Below are positions 54,549 through 63,438 of a stretch of 64,000 nt of DNA, in pieces; the stretch's first letter is position 1, and each line of letters opens with the position of its first letter. The stretch lies in contig DAOPBR010000008.1 in NCBI GenBank assembly GCA_035395685.1, forward strand, positions 1-64,000, written 5' to 3'. A program made the translations under genes and the position numbers. The DNA is from JAKJGA01 sp029554345. Lineage in GTDB: Bacteria > Spirochaetota > UBA4802 > JAFGJZ01. The notes below the pieces were generated by a model. That model saw only the letters and a list, made by a program, of their open reading frames with translations. It searched no databases and was not told the DNA's origin.

Positions 54549-55209
54549 GAAAAAGTTTGCCGCTTACTGCTTCATCAAGAAGAACAGGCACCATTGCTCC
54601 GGGGATAACGCTTTCAACAGCATTCGGAGCTTTATCTCCGCCGAGATCAGTTCTGAGCCAACCCGGATCCATAAGATTCATGCAAACTCCGGTTCCTTCA
54701 AGCTTCTTTGCCATATCAAAAACATATTTATCAAGAGCAGCTTTAGAAATTGCATACGGAGTGAGTTCAGGTTCGTCTTTTATTCCCGATGTTACATTAA
54801 TGACTCTTCCGAATCCGCGTTTAATCATTTTAGGAAGAATTTTATTGCAAATCAGAATCGGAACAATCGTATTTACCGCAAAACTTATCTCATATTCATC
54901 AGCGGGCGCAGAATAATATTCTGTTCTATACTTAGTCATTATTGCTGCATTATTATAAAGAATATCCAGTCCGCCCGAAAGTCTTTCAGCTTCATCAGCT
55001 ATTTTTTCGGCAACCGAAACATCAGATAGATCTCCTTCAATCTGAAATACTTTTACACCTTTCAATTCTTCTGCGAGAATTTTCGTGTGCTCAATGCTTC
55101 TGCTGTGAAGAATGAGGTTGCAGCCTTCAGCAGCCATAGCTTTTGCAATTTCTTTTCCGACGCCCCTGCTTGCACCGGTAATCAACGCCCACTTGTTCTT
55201 TATATTCAT
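54526..55209 (-). CDS. Short-chain dehydrogenase/reductase
   Basis: 227 residues. Classical SDR motifs are the cofactor loop TGASRGVGKEIA, NNAA, the catalytic Ser in VTSGI and YAISK (Tyr and Lys). The Arg-containing strand HSRSIEH after the second beta strand suggests NADP(H) preference. GGAGG precedes the ATG. First of a pair with the ATP-grasp-like protein; the substrate is unknown. Confidence 0.92.
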   Translation of the reverse strand: MNIKNKWALITGASRGVGKEIAKAMAAEGCNLILHSRSIEHTKILAEELKGVKVFQIEGDLSDVSVAEKIADEAERLSGGLDILYNNAAIMTKYRTEYYSAPADEYEISFAVNTIVPILICNKILPKMIKRGFGRVINVTSGIKDEPELTPYAISKAALDKYVFDMAKKLEGTGVCMNLMDPGWLRTDLGGDKAPNAVESVIPGAMVPVLLDEAVSGKLFHAQDYRN

Positions 55210-55590
55210 AAATCCTCCGTTTAACCCAAAATATAAATTATGCCATATTTTTCAACAAGAAAACGTTTGCGCAGAGGCATTAGCTCACCTTTTTAAGAAA
55301 TAAGCATGACAATTATAAACTTTAATATCAACATCATTCATCAATGTCAGGTTTTACACATTATTTTTCAATTCAGGCAATCTTGAACTTCATATTAAAT
55401 TAATTCTTAAAACTATTAAAAAAAAACGAAAAAATGTTAAAGTTACAGGAATAATTTCCGACAATATTAACGCAAGGGATTAAAAGGTATATTCCCTCCC
55501 GATTATACTTTAAGTCTCCTGACACTGCGCGTCCAAACGCAGAAGGCAGGATAGCCGCCCAGCTATTCTGCCTTCTCCTTGGAACAAAAT
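55210..55590. other. Intergenic stretch with two strong hairpins
   Basis: No gene is visible. Two adjacent stems lie at 55524-55541 (CTGCG/CGCAG) and 55542-55576 (GAAGGCAGGATAGC with GCTATTCTGCCTTC, one G-T pair). Neither is followed by a T-tract. The rest is AT-rich. Confidence 0.45.
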
Positions 55591-55983
55591 TCAGGGGAGT
55601 CTTTCAAGAAGCTCCATTGTGAAGCTTTTGATTCTCCCTTGAATTTTTCCTTTTGAATCAATTCCTTCAACCGTAAAAATAACTCTATAAATCGAACCTT
55701 CATGCATTGTTCGAAGATTTGATTTTATAATTTTATCCTTACGCCTGTCGCTGATATCAAAAACAATATCATGATTATTCTTATCGTAAAATGTTATGGT
55801 CTTGAAATGCTCACTATGGTTTCTAAGCCTGAAAAGCATTTCAATTTCCTGTCCTCGGTAAGTTTCAATAGATTCCGCCAATGCTTTCAATGTCATGTTT
55901 TCTTCGGAAATCAGACTGAAAGAAAAAAAAACACAAACTGCAATTATGATAATGAATGAAAACTTACGATTCGAGCTCATCAT
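55591..55983 (-). CDS. Small exported protein of unknown function
   Basis: 130 residues with a signal peptide (FSFIIIIAVCVFFSFSLIS). The mature part is beta-rich (YRGQEIEMLFRLRNHSEHFK, SIYRVIFTVEGIDSKGKIQG), possibly an OB-like fold. GAGG lies 7 nt before the ATG. It overlaps the end of the MBL-cNMP gene by 20 bp, so it is cotranscribed with it. Confidence 0.6.
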   Translation of the reverse strand: MMSSNRKFSFIIIIAVCVFFSFSLISEENMTLKALAESIETYRGQEIEMLFRLRNHSEHFKTITFYDKNNHDIVFDISDRRKDKIIKSNLRTMHEGSIYRVIFTVEGIDSKGKIQGRIKSFTMELLERLP

Positions 55984-58105
55984 CTTTCAGCCTCATCAAA
56001 AGTCCCGGGTTCTTATCTGCAAATCTAATGATATCATCTTTTTTCATTGAAAAGAGAGAAACCGCAGATTCGGTTCTGTAAGTATACGGCAAAGTCTGCC
56101 CGTAATACATTCTGCTTATTGAGCCGATAAAATCGCCTTTTTCGAGAACGCGTATTTTCTCGCCGTTTCTTTCAACAACAACTTCACCGCTTCTTATGAT
56201 GCAGATATTTTTAATCTGTCCGTTTTCTTTATATAAAACAGTACCCTTTTTAAAATCCTGCGGAACAAAAATGGATTCAAGCCATGTTTTCTGCGTCGCA
56301 GTACAAAGTCTAAAAAACTTGCTGGTTGACAAAAGATTCCATGTCTCGCTGGTTCGAATGCGCGCAAGACGATGAAGAGTGTTTTCAAATTCCGTACCCG
56401 CAATAAAACTAAGAAATTTATCTCTTTCTATTGTGTATAACACAACATCAGTTTCAGCATAAACGTCGGCAGCTCTTGTTCTCTGTGTAACTATCGCCAC
56501 TTCTCCGAAATAATCATACGAACCGTAAATCTTTTTTTCATCAAGATTTCCGCTATCAACAGAGACATTCCCCATGTGAATGATATAAAACTTGTCCCCC
56601 GAACTTCCCTGCTTTATTATCAGTTCGCCTTTTTTATATTTTTCTTCATGCACTATATTTATAAATTCCTGGGCTTTCTTTACGCTTAAATCTTTTGCAA
56701 AATCGAGATGATTCAGCAAACCGAGAATCTGATGGGCCTTCTCAAATAAAGGCGGCTTAACATCAAATGATATTGTGTTTTCTATGCCGAATTTAGCGAG
56801 AGAAAGAGATGTATTTTTCGGAAAATCTTTCTCTGCTATATGATAAACAAAAGTTCGCTTTTTTATCTGCTCAGGAAGCGAGTCAAGATACGAAACAGGC
56901 GTATGAAGCGGAGGAATACCTGCTTCATGAAAAATAACTTTTGAATCCCATGGAAAATTTGAGAGCTCTTCATAACGCTCTTTTGAGAGAACTCCCGATT
57001 CAAAAAGAGACTTGTGCGCTTCAGGATCATTATTGTGATCAGAACTGTATACAAATGACTGATTCTGAAACGTCATTTTAAATCCGATGCATGGAATAGA
57101 ATGCAGAGTATAAAACATATCGAATTTTGCATTATGAATAAACATAGACCGCCCGATTTTTACAGGAGAAAAATCAAAGAGAGTTTTAAGCCTTTCAGCA
57201 GAAACTCCGGCAGTCGCGGAATACTTTCTTAAAAAACTGTCAAGAACAGTAGTAGTTGAATAAATGGTTATTCTTTGTTCTTCGAGAATTTTCTGAAAAG
57301 TACCGGCATCATGGTCAGCATGACAATGCGATAGAATTATTCCCGTAATAAACTTCGGATTAACATTCGAATCAAGAAGCCATTCGGTTGAGTTGACAGG
57401 CGGATCAACCATGATTCCCTGATGATTAATCCAGATTATGAAACCCGAAGTATTATTAGTCGGATCAAATCCATGACTTGGCCCGAGACATGTAATTCCG
57501 AAAAGAGGAGGAACAAAAGGTTCCGAAAGACGTTCTCCGACAAGATACGATGCCTTGTATTCAACAAAATTATCTACTTCGGCAACCTGTTTGCCGCCGT
57601 CGCGAACGGAAAATTTTTTTCCGCTTGATGCGATTTCAACATTTCCTATTACAGCTTTCCCTTGCCGCATTACAACGAATTCTACAAGATCATCAATGGT
57701 AAAATTTCCGCGAAAATGATTCATTTCGTTCTTTAGGTCAGTAACGAATACATCCGGATTATCAATGTCATAATCAAGAGAAATGTCGAATTCAACCGGA
57801 CCGAAAAGCGCCTCCTGAAGAATATCACACATTGCTTTTTTCTGTTCTTCAGTGCAGATTACCTTCGTTCGGCTTTTCTTTATAAAGAAATTGAAATAAA
57901 GCGGAAACTCTATTTCGGCTACGCTAATCCCTTTTATCCAGTTAAACATTTCCCGAGTAAGCACAAATATCTTCGGAACTGAATCCGGAAGCAGCATCGT
58001 ATCTTTTATAGTTTCAGGAGGTATACCGAACTGAATATTGCCCTCAGTTGTACGAACGAGAACACCGCCCCTTTTAAGCTCATATTTTATATCAATTTTA
58101 TGCAT
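55964..58105 (-). CDS. Metallo-beta-lactamase-fold hydrolase fused to two cNMP-binding domains
   Basis: 713 residues, cytoplasmic. An N-terminal region (~1-190) of unknown fold leads into an MBL domain with the zinc motif HCHADHDAG (260-268), later HSIPCIGFK, YSSDHNND and FHEAG. Two cyclic-nucleotide-binding domains follow: YKKGELIIKQGSSGDKFYII with FGEVAIVTQRTRAADVYAET, then FKKGTVLYKENG with GDFIGSISRMYYG. Only the first has the ligand-type FGE..R.A signature; the second looks degenerate. A cyclic-nucleotide phosphodiesterase controlled by its own ligand is the natural reading. I recall similar fusions in spirochaetes, unverified. Confidence 0.85.
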   Translation of the reverse strand: MHKIDIKYELKRGGVLVRTTEGNIQFGIPPETIKDTMLLPDSVPKIFVLTREMFNWIKGISVAEIEFPLYFNFFIKKSRTKVICTEEQKKAMCDILQEALFGPVEFDISLDYDIDNPDVFVTDLKNEMNHFRGNFTIDDLVEFVVMRQGKAVIGNVEIASSGKKFSVRDGGKQVAEVDNFVEYKASYLVGERLSEPFVPPLFGITCLGPSHGFDPTNNTSGFIIWINHQGIMVDPPVNSTEWLLDSNVNPKFITGIILSHCHADHDAGTFQKILEEQRITIYSTTTVLDSFLRKYSATAGVSAERLKTLFDFSPVKIGRSMFIHNAKFDMFYTLHSIPCIGFKMTFQNQSFVYSSDHNNDPEAHKSLFESGVLSKERYEELSNFPWDSKVIFHEAGIPPLHTPVSYLDSLPEQIKKRTFVYHIAEKDFPKNTSLSLAKFGIENTISFDVKPPLFEKAHQILGLLNHLDFAKDLSVKKAQEFINIVHEEKYKKGELIIKQGSSGDKFYIIHMGNVSVDSGNLDEKKIYGSYDYFGEVAIVTQRTRAADVYAETDVVLYTIERDKFLSFIAGTEFENTLHRLARIRTSETWNLLSTSKFFRLCTATQKTWLESIFVPQDFKKGTVLYKENGQIKNICIIRSGEVVVERNGEKIRVLEKGDFIGSISRMYYGQTLPYTYRTESAVSLFSMKKDDIIRFADKNPGLLMRLKDDELES

Positions 58106-58255
58106 TAATTTTTCCGTGTAGTAATAATTACAATAAGCCTCAAAATATCCAGCGTTTTTTTATATTTGATCCGGTTAAAGCATAAGCTTCTCATTAAATG
58201 AGACATATTAACAGTATCAAACCGCTCGCACAGCATATCTCATCTAAATTTATTC

Positions 58256-58286
58256 TTGACTTTTTTTTTGAATATTAGCTTATGAT
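58256..58286 (+). promoter_or_regulatory. Candidate promoter of the RRM gene
   Basis: TTGACT (58256-58261) and TATGAT (58281-58286) with a 19-bp T-rich spacer, longer than ideal. It implies a leader of about 100 nt before the RRM gene, as seen for cold-inducible RNA-binding proteins. This is the only signal I see in the 58106-58395 stretch. Confidence 0.4.
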
Positions 58287-58395
58287 ACCATTGTATTTTG
58301 AGAAGACGCTTTATGCGACTTTCCGCTTTTGCCGCCGTAACACAATTCAGTTTGGAAGCAAAGAAAATACAGAGTAATTTTTTTGAGGTTAAAAA

Positions 58396-58650
58396 ATGGC
58401 AGTACAGATTTATGCCGGCAATTTGCCGTACAACACTAACGACGAAGCGCTAAAATCTCTTTTTGAGGGCTTTGGTGAAGTTGTATCTTCGAAAATTGTC
58501 AAAGACAGAGACACTGGAAGATCTAAAGGATTCGGTTTTGTTGAAATGACTGATTCAGCAGCTGCTGACGACGCGATCAAACAGCTTGACGGCTCTGATC
58601 TTGGCGGAAGAAAAATCAAAGTCAACATCGCGAGACCAAAAGGCGCGTAA
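58396..58650 (+). CDS. Bacterial RRM-domain RNA-binding protein
   Basis: 84 residues, one RNA recognition motif: RNP2 IYAGNL and RNP1 KGFGFVEM are intact. Short single-RRM proteins of this type bind RNA and are often cold-responsive. GAGG lies 7 nt before the ATG; a terminator follows. Monocistronic. Confidence 0.95.
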   Translation: MAVQIYAGNLPYNTNDEALKSLFEGFGEVVSSKIVKDRDTGRSKGFGFVEMTDSAAADDAIKQLDGSDLGGRKIKVNIARPKGA

Positions 58651-58677
58651 TGGCTTAAAATAAATCCATGACAATCG

Positions 58678-58700
58678 AAGGAGGCTGAAACAGCCTCCTT
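58678..58700 (+). terminator. Rho-independent terminator after the RRM gene
   Basis: AAGGAGGCTG-AAA-CAGCCTCCTT stem followed by a T-run. Confidence 0.9.
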
Positions 58701-58706
58701 TTTTTA

Positions 58707-59555
58707 TTAATCAAATACATAAGAAATATGCTGCTGTCCAAGTCCTCTGAATCCGTAATCGCTGACTTTCTGCTCAAATGATTTAAAATTATCACCATAA
58801 TGAACCAATATCATTTTTGATTTGATGTCCGCCGGAAGAGTATTGAGCTCTTCTATCGAAGCGTGAACACCGCCTGTAAAAAACTGGCAGTCATGAAATA
58901 TTGCTTCAAAGTTGAATTTAGAACAATATGTCTCAATCAGATCCCTGTCAAAACGCGTATCACTTGTAAACATCACTCTCTCATCAATTACTATTCCGCA
59001 GCTCCAGAATGAATTATTCCATGCATTCGAAACATCCGGAATATGCATTGTCCGGAACATTTTAAGATCTATCGAACCGACCTTAGCGGATAATGTTTCT
59101 CTAGGAAAATCATGAAGCATCTTCGGACGATTAATATTGAAAAAATCCTTAAAAGAAAGAATATCCCCGCAAATTTCTTCATTATAAGCTGCTCCGCCCC
59201 TTAGAGACATATCCCAGAGTATATGCTGATAAGTTTCACTTATAACCATATTGGGCTTCTTTTTTGTCACATATCTGCCGAGAAGAGCTATTTCTTCCAA
59301 TCCGCCGATATGATCTGCATGAGAATGTGTGATAAGAATATTTTCAATCGAAGTAATAGGAATACCCAGTTCAAAAAGAGACTGAGTACATTTTGTGCCG
59401 CAGTCAACAAGAAGATGATCCTTTCCTTTGATTATAAGCAGGTTCGTCTGATACTGCGCTTTAGTAAATGCGCTTCCGACCCCTGCGAAAACAAGCTGAA
59501 GATTCCCATCGTTAGAAAGCTTCAGACCATCTGAGGCTATTTTTTCTGTTTTCAT
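58707..59555 (-). CDS. RNase Z-like metallo-beta-lactamase fold hydrolase
   Basis: 282 residues, no signal peptide. The zinc motif is THSHADHIGG, with TMHIPDVSN, FTSDTRFD and a final VHYGDN providing further ligands. The pattern DCGTKCTQSLFELGI resembles RNase Z and related phosphodiesterases, but the RNase Z exosite arm is not obvious. Substrate uncertain: tRNA 3' trailer or a cyclic nucleotide. Confidence 0.85.
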   Translation of the reverse strand: MKTEKIASDGLKLSNDGNLQLVFAGVGSAFTKAQYQTNLLIIKGKDHLLVDCGTKCTQSLFELGIPITSIENILITHSHADHIGGLEEIALLGRYVTKKKPNMVISETYQHILWDMSLRGGAAYNEEICGDILSFKDFFNINRPKMLHDFPRETLSAKVGSIDLKMFRTMHIPDVSNAWNNSFWSCGIVIDERVMFTSDTRFDRDLIETYCSKFNFEAIFHDCQFFTGGVHASIEELNTLPADIKSKMILVHYGDNFKSFEQKVSDYGFRGLGQQHISYVFD

Positions 59556-59647
59556 ACTAAACCCTTCTTTTTATGCTTGAAAAGAAACAAGAGATTTAAT
59601 CATAATTAATTGAATATATTTTTCAATCTTTTTTTATGCGGGGATGT

Positions 59648-61006
59648 ATGCGGAATTTTTTCTCTGAAAAACGAATCGGGAAAATTGACCGAAGCAATGA
59701 AAACAAATTAGAAAGAAGCACCTTTGAAAAAGATCACGACAGAATAGTATATTCGAATTATTTTAGAAGACTGCACGACAAAACACAGGTTTTTCCATAT
59801 TCTCCGCTTTCAGCATCAAATCAGGCAAGATCAAGGCTTTCTCATTCGCTTGAAGTTTCGTGTGTAGCCCGTTCTCTCGGCAATCTCACAGGTTTGTACT
59901 TATCAGAAAAATTTCCGGACATCAGACCGTTTGATGTCGGAATAATTGCCGCATCAGCAGCACTCGCTCATGATATCGGAAATCCTCCATTCGGTCATTC
60001 AGGCGAAGATGCAATAAGAATCTGGGCAAAGGAAAACGTCGATCGTTCACAACTCAGCAGTGAAGAGTATTCAGATATGATAAATTATGAGGGAAACGCT
60101 CAGGGTTTCCGCATTCTTTCACGTCTCGAAATATGGCAGAGAAAAGGCGGACTGCGCCCCGCGTGTGCAACGATAGGCGCATTTACAAAATACCCGTGCA
60201 GCTCTTCAGCAATGGATCCGTCATCCGGCATTATATCAAAAAAGAAATTCGGCTTCTTCAAGGAAGACGAAATACTTTTTACTGAAGCGTTTGAAGAAAT
60301 GGGAATTCCGCTTTATGAATCGGGAAAAACTTCCTACCCACGGCATCCGCTTTCTTTTCTCTCTGAAGCTGCAGATGACATCTGTTATGCTGTCATTGAT
60401 CTTGAAGATGCCTTTCACCTTGGAGTAATAGATTATAAAACATTGGAAGATTTACTGCTTCCGATTGTCCGCCACGAACACGATTTCAGTATCGATCAGT
60501 CTTTCGACAAGCACATAAAAGTTTCACGTCTTCGATCGGCAGCAATTAATTCGATGATAAACCAGTGCCATAAATGCTTTATTGAGAACATCGACTCTAT
60601 TTTCTCACTCAAACATAACACGCCTCTTGTATCAGAAATCGGCAGTGCAAAGCAATATGATATTATTTATGATTTTTCCATGAAAAACATATACTCATCA
60701 AGCAGTATCCTCGAAACAGAATATGCAGGATTCAAAGCTATCGGAGCACTTCTTAACATCTTTATGCCTGCAGTTTTATCAAAAAATCCAGACAAGCAGG
60801 AAAGACTCGGAAGAAAACTTATTCCGTCTATTTACTATAAACGGTTTGAATTTTCAGATAAATATAAATCCGATTCGGCAGAACATCTAATAGAGTTTCT
60901 TTCGCCGTATCAGCGCATGCTGACTGTTACTGACTATATAAGCGGAATGACTGATAGATATGCAATTGAACTTTACAGGGAACTCACAGGTTTTGGCAAA
61001 ATATAA
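59648..61006 (+). CDS. dgt: Deoxyguanosinetriphosphate triphosphohydrolase (HD domain)
   Basis: 452 residues. HD-type metal site residues are in RSRLSHSLEV and ALAHDIGNPPFGHSGE; NYEGNAQGFRIL and AADDICYAVIDLEDA are dGTPase hallmarks. It hydrolyses dGTP (or other dNTPs) to the nucleoside and triphosphate. The ATG at 59648 is preferred because GGGGA lies just upstream; 59636 is an alternative. It ends 1 bp before the convergent cyclase gene. Confidence 0.93.
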   Translation: MRNFFSEKRIGKIDRSNENKLERSTFEKDHDRIVYSNYFRRLHDKTQVFPYSPLSASNQARSRLSHSLEVSCVARSLGNLTGLYLSEKFPDIRPFDVGIIAASAALAHDIGNPPFGHSGEDAIRIWAKENVDRSQLSSEEYSDMINYEGNAQGFRILSRLEIWQRKGGLRPACATIGAFTKYPCSSSAMDPSSGIISKKKFGFFKEDEILFTEAFEEMGIPLYESGKTSYPRHPLSFLSEAADDICYAVIDLEDAFHLGVIDYKTLEDLLLPIVRHEHDFSIDQSFDKHIKVSRLRSAAINSMINQCHKCFIENIDSIFSLKHNTPLVSEIGSAKQYDIIYDFSMKNIYSSSSILETEYAGFKAIGALLNIFMPAVLSKNPDKQERLGRKLIPSIYYKRFEFSDKYKSDSAEHLIEFLSPYQRMLTVTDYISGMTDRYAIELYRELTGFGKI

Positions 61007-62248
61007 TCAGCGTTCGGTTCTATTTCTTCCATTAGCCTTAGCTGAATACAACAGGCGGTCAGCTTCCGATAGAAGATTTTTAAGTTCATCACCGCTCCAC
61101 TGACAAACTCCGATACTCACAGACACTGCAATATCTTTCTTTGAAAATTTCAGACTTTCTATATTCTTACGAATTCTTTCAGCCACAAGGAAAGCATCTT
61201 CAATAACTGTATTCGGGAGTATTACCAGAAATTCTTCTCCGCCGAATCTTCCGACAATATCAAAATCTCTCAACGTTTTAATTATTGATTCAGCAATTTT
61301 TTTCAGAACGACATCACCTGAAAGATGGCCGAACTCATCATTAATCCGTTTAAAATGATCAACATCAATCATCATCACTGAAAGCGGATTTTCATAGCGT
61401 TTAGATTTCTCAATTTCATCTTCCAGGCGTTCCATTGTATGGCGTCTGTTGTAAAGTGACGTCAGAACATCGGTGATCGCCAGCTTTTTGACTTCATTCA
61501 ATAGAATATAGTTTTTTGCATTTGTCTTAATGCGCGACAGAAGAAGTTCATTGTTAAACGGTTTGGCAATATAATCGTTTGCTCCGATATTCAGCGTGTT
61601 GGAAATTGTTTTATAATGAGCAACTCCTGATATTGCAATTATTACAGCCTCCGACCCTCTCTCTCGAAGCTTCATTATTACGTAATTGCCGATCATGTCT
61701 TTAAGCACCATGTCTATCAGATAAATATCATATTCCTTATCTGAAGCTAAAAGGAGATCTCCGGATTCATAGTATTCAACATTTGAAATACCTGCCATGG
61801 TAAATATTCTTTCCATGATATAGCGGTCCATCTTGCTGTCATCACACACTGCGATTTTAAGTTCAGCCATCTTCTGAAAAACATTATCTTCCCGCATATA
61901 AGCAAGAATCGCCGAACGTATTTCTTCGTTTCCGGACTTTTTGGAAATATAATCAACGATGCCGAGAGAAAACATTCTGGTTCGGTATTCATCGCTGTCT
62001 GTACCGGTTATAACAACAACAGGAATATTCTTATAAGGAGAATCATTGATCTTAATGATTAGTTCTTCACCTGTCGAATCTTCAAGCTCAATTGCAGTTA
62101 TGATAAGATCTATTTTGCGGTTTTGTAAAACATTCAGGGAATCATCGAGGTTCTTAGCGAAGGAATATTCAGCACCGATATCAGAACATATCTTTTCAAT
62201 AAGTGTTCTGTAAAAATTACTGGTTTCCACATGCAATATCGAGTACAT
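61007..62248 (-). CDS. REC-REC-GGDEF diguanylate cyclase (PleD-like)
   Basis: 413 residues. The first receiver domain is degenerate (the phospho-acceptor position reads LIITAIEL). The second is intact (AVCDDSKMD, YLIDMVLKD, AISG, IAKPF). The GGDEF domain has GGEEF and, five residues upstream, an RxxD inhibitory site (RDFD), so it should make c-di-GMP with product feedback. The ATG at 62248 follows GGAGG. Together with the EAL protein at 16868-18688, both arms of c-di-GMP turnover are in this window. Confidence 0.94.
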   Translation of the reverse strand: MYSILHVETSNFYRTLIEKICSDIGAEYSFAKNLDDSLNVLQNRKIDLIITAIELEDSTGEELIIKINDSPYKNIPVVVITGTDSDEYRTRMFSLGIVDYISKKSGNEEIRSAILAYMREDNVFQKMAELKIAVCDDSKMDRYIMERIFTMAGISNVEYYESGDLLLASDKEYDIYLIDMVLKDMIGNYVIMKLRERGSEAVIIAISGVAHYKTISNTLNIGANDYIAKPFNNELLLSRIKTNAKNYILLNEVKKLAITDVLTSLYNRRHTMERLEDEIEKSKRYENPLSVMMIDVDHFKRINDEFGHLSGDVVLKKIAESIIKTLRDFDIVGRFGGEEFLVILPNTVIEDAFLVAERIRKNIESLKFSKKDIAVSVSIGVCQWSGDELKNLLSEADRLLYSAKANGRNRTER

Positions 62249-62290
62249 AAGCCTCCGCATGCTGCGGCAGTTACCGCAGTAGGTTTTATA

Positions 62291-62740
62291 TCATGATAAA
62301 TGTTCTTTAAGCTTCTCGATCCATTTCGATCCGTTTTTCTTTTCTTCATCATAAAAATTCAGAAAAACACAGAACCGGTCAAAAGTACTTTGAGTCATGT
62401 AATGCTCGAGACGGCATGCTTCAGCTTCGGCTTCTGTTTCGTTTACACAAAGGACTTCTGACAGGAGACGCTTCAAAAGCCGATGCTTATCATATACCCT
62501 TTCAGCTTCAGCTCTCCCCTGTTCGGTAAGTTCAACATATCCGTATTTTTCGTAAGTAATAAGATCTTTATCCCGAAGCTTTATAAGTGCTGCAGTTACG
62601 CTCGGCATCTTTATTCCGAGAGATTTGGCAATATCCCTTACCCTGACAACTCGGTTCTCTCTTGAAAGAAGTGAAATGGTTTCGATATAATCTTCCATAT
62701 TCGATGAAAGATCAGAATTATGAGAAAAATCTTCAGCCAT
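62291..62740 (-). CDS. DtxR/MntR-family metal-dependent regulator
   Basis: 149 residues, short MntR-type without an SH3 domain. HTH at ~25-65 (VRDIAKSLGIKMPSVTAALI). Metal ligands match MntR: Asp and Glu in MEDYIE, His in YDKHRLL, and EACRLEHYM. It probably represses or activates Mn or Fe transport genes, none of which is in the window. Its ATG overlaps the thyX TGA by 1 bp. Confidence 0.92.
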   Translation of the reverse strand: MAEDFSHNSDLSSNMEDYIETISLLSRENRVVRVRDIAKSLGIKMPSVTAALIKLRDKDLITYEKYGYVELTEQGRAEAERVYDKHRLLKRLLSEVLCVNETEAEAEACRLEHYMTQSTFDRFCVFLNFYDEEKKNGSKWIEKLKEHLS

Positions 62741-63381
62741 CAGGATTCACCGGATAATTCGGCAGTCCAGTTCTCAGCGGGAATGAAATCTTCAAAAACA
62801 CTAGGCGCGATTTTTTTCATTATCAAAAGCATCTCGTAAGCTGCTCTGCGGATTTCCCACTGCGCATGCTTTTCGAGACGTATTGAAAAGAAATGTCTGA
62901 GCTCGCGGAAATTTGCAGTAAACACTATTTCGGTTTCAACAGCATTCGGAAGAACAAAACGAGCGTCTTCTTTTAGAATATTCATTTCTCTCAGCTTGGA
63001 ATACGTTAGCCTTGAACTTTCCATAAAATCAGAATATAATTTATGCGCTTCCGGATTGTTTTCTATTGAAGGCGGAAGAATGTATGAAAATTCATTTTCA
63101 CTGACATATCTCTGCGACTGCTGGGAATAGCTTGCCATACGGTGACGTACCAGCTGATGAGTAAACGCACGGGACACTCCCTTAATACGAAAAGACGCGC
63201 ATGCGTGCTCAAGAATGGAATCATGACCGGTTTTGATTCTCGCTTTAATGAATTTTCCGGCACTCGCATCATCTGCTTTCTCAAACGAAAGATAGCAGGT
63301 TCTCCCCGCTCTCTCAATCACCTTCTCCGCGTCGGGAGTATAAGCAATCAGCTCAACTGAAACATTTTTTATTTCGTTCAT
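62740..63381 (-). CDS. thyX: Flavin-dependent thymidylate synthase
   Basis: 213 residues. The ThyX signature RHR-x7-S is present (RHRMASYSQQS), with HACASFRIKGVSRAFTHQ before it and NFRELRHFFSIRLEKHAQWE after. It converts dUMP to dTMP using methylene-tetrahydrofolate and FAD/NADPH. It shares a TGATG junction with the MntR-type regulator, so the two are cotranscribed. Confidence 0.96.
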   Translation of the reverse strand: MNEIKNVSVELIAYTPDAEKVIERAGRTCYLSFEKADDASAGKFIKARIKTGHDSILEHACASFRIKGVSRAFTHQLVRHRMASYSQQSQRYVSENEFSYILPPSIENNPEAHKLYSDFMESSRLTYSKLREMNILKEDARFVLPNAVETEIVFTANFRELRHFFSIRLEKHAQWEIRRAAYEMLLIMKKIAPSVFEDFIPAENWTAELSGES

Positions 63382-63438
63382 CCAATATCCTCAAGAAAAG
63401 CTCATATGTACAACACGCGCGGAAATAACACAAGCCGA

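Noticed and set aside
55524..55576. Rho-independent terminator for the 55591-55983 gene
   Set aside because: The stems are strong, but no T-tract follows on the minus strand, so I list them only as structured DNA.
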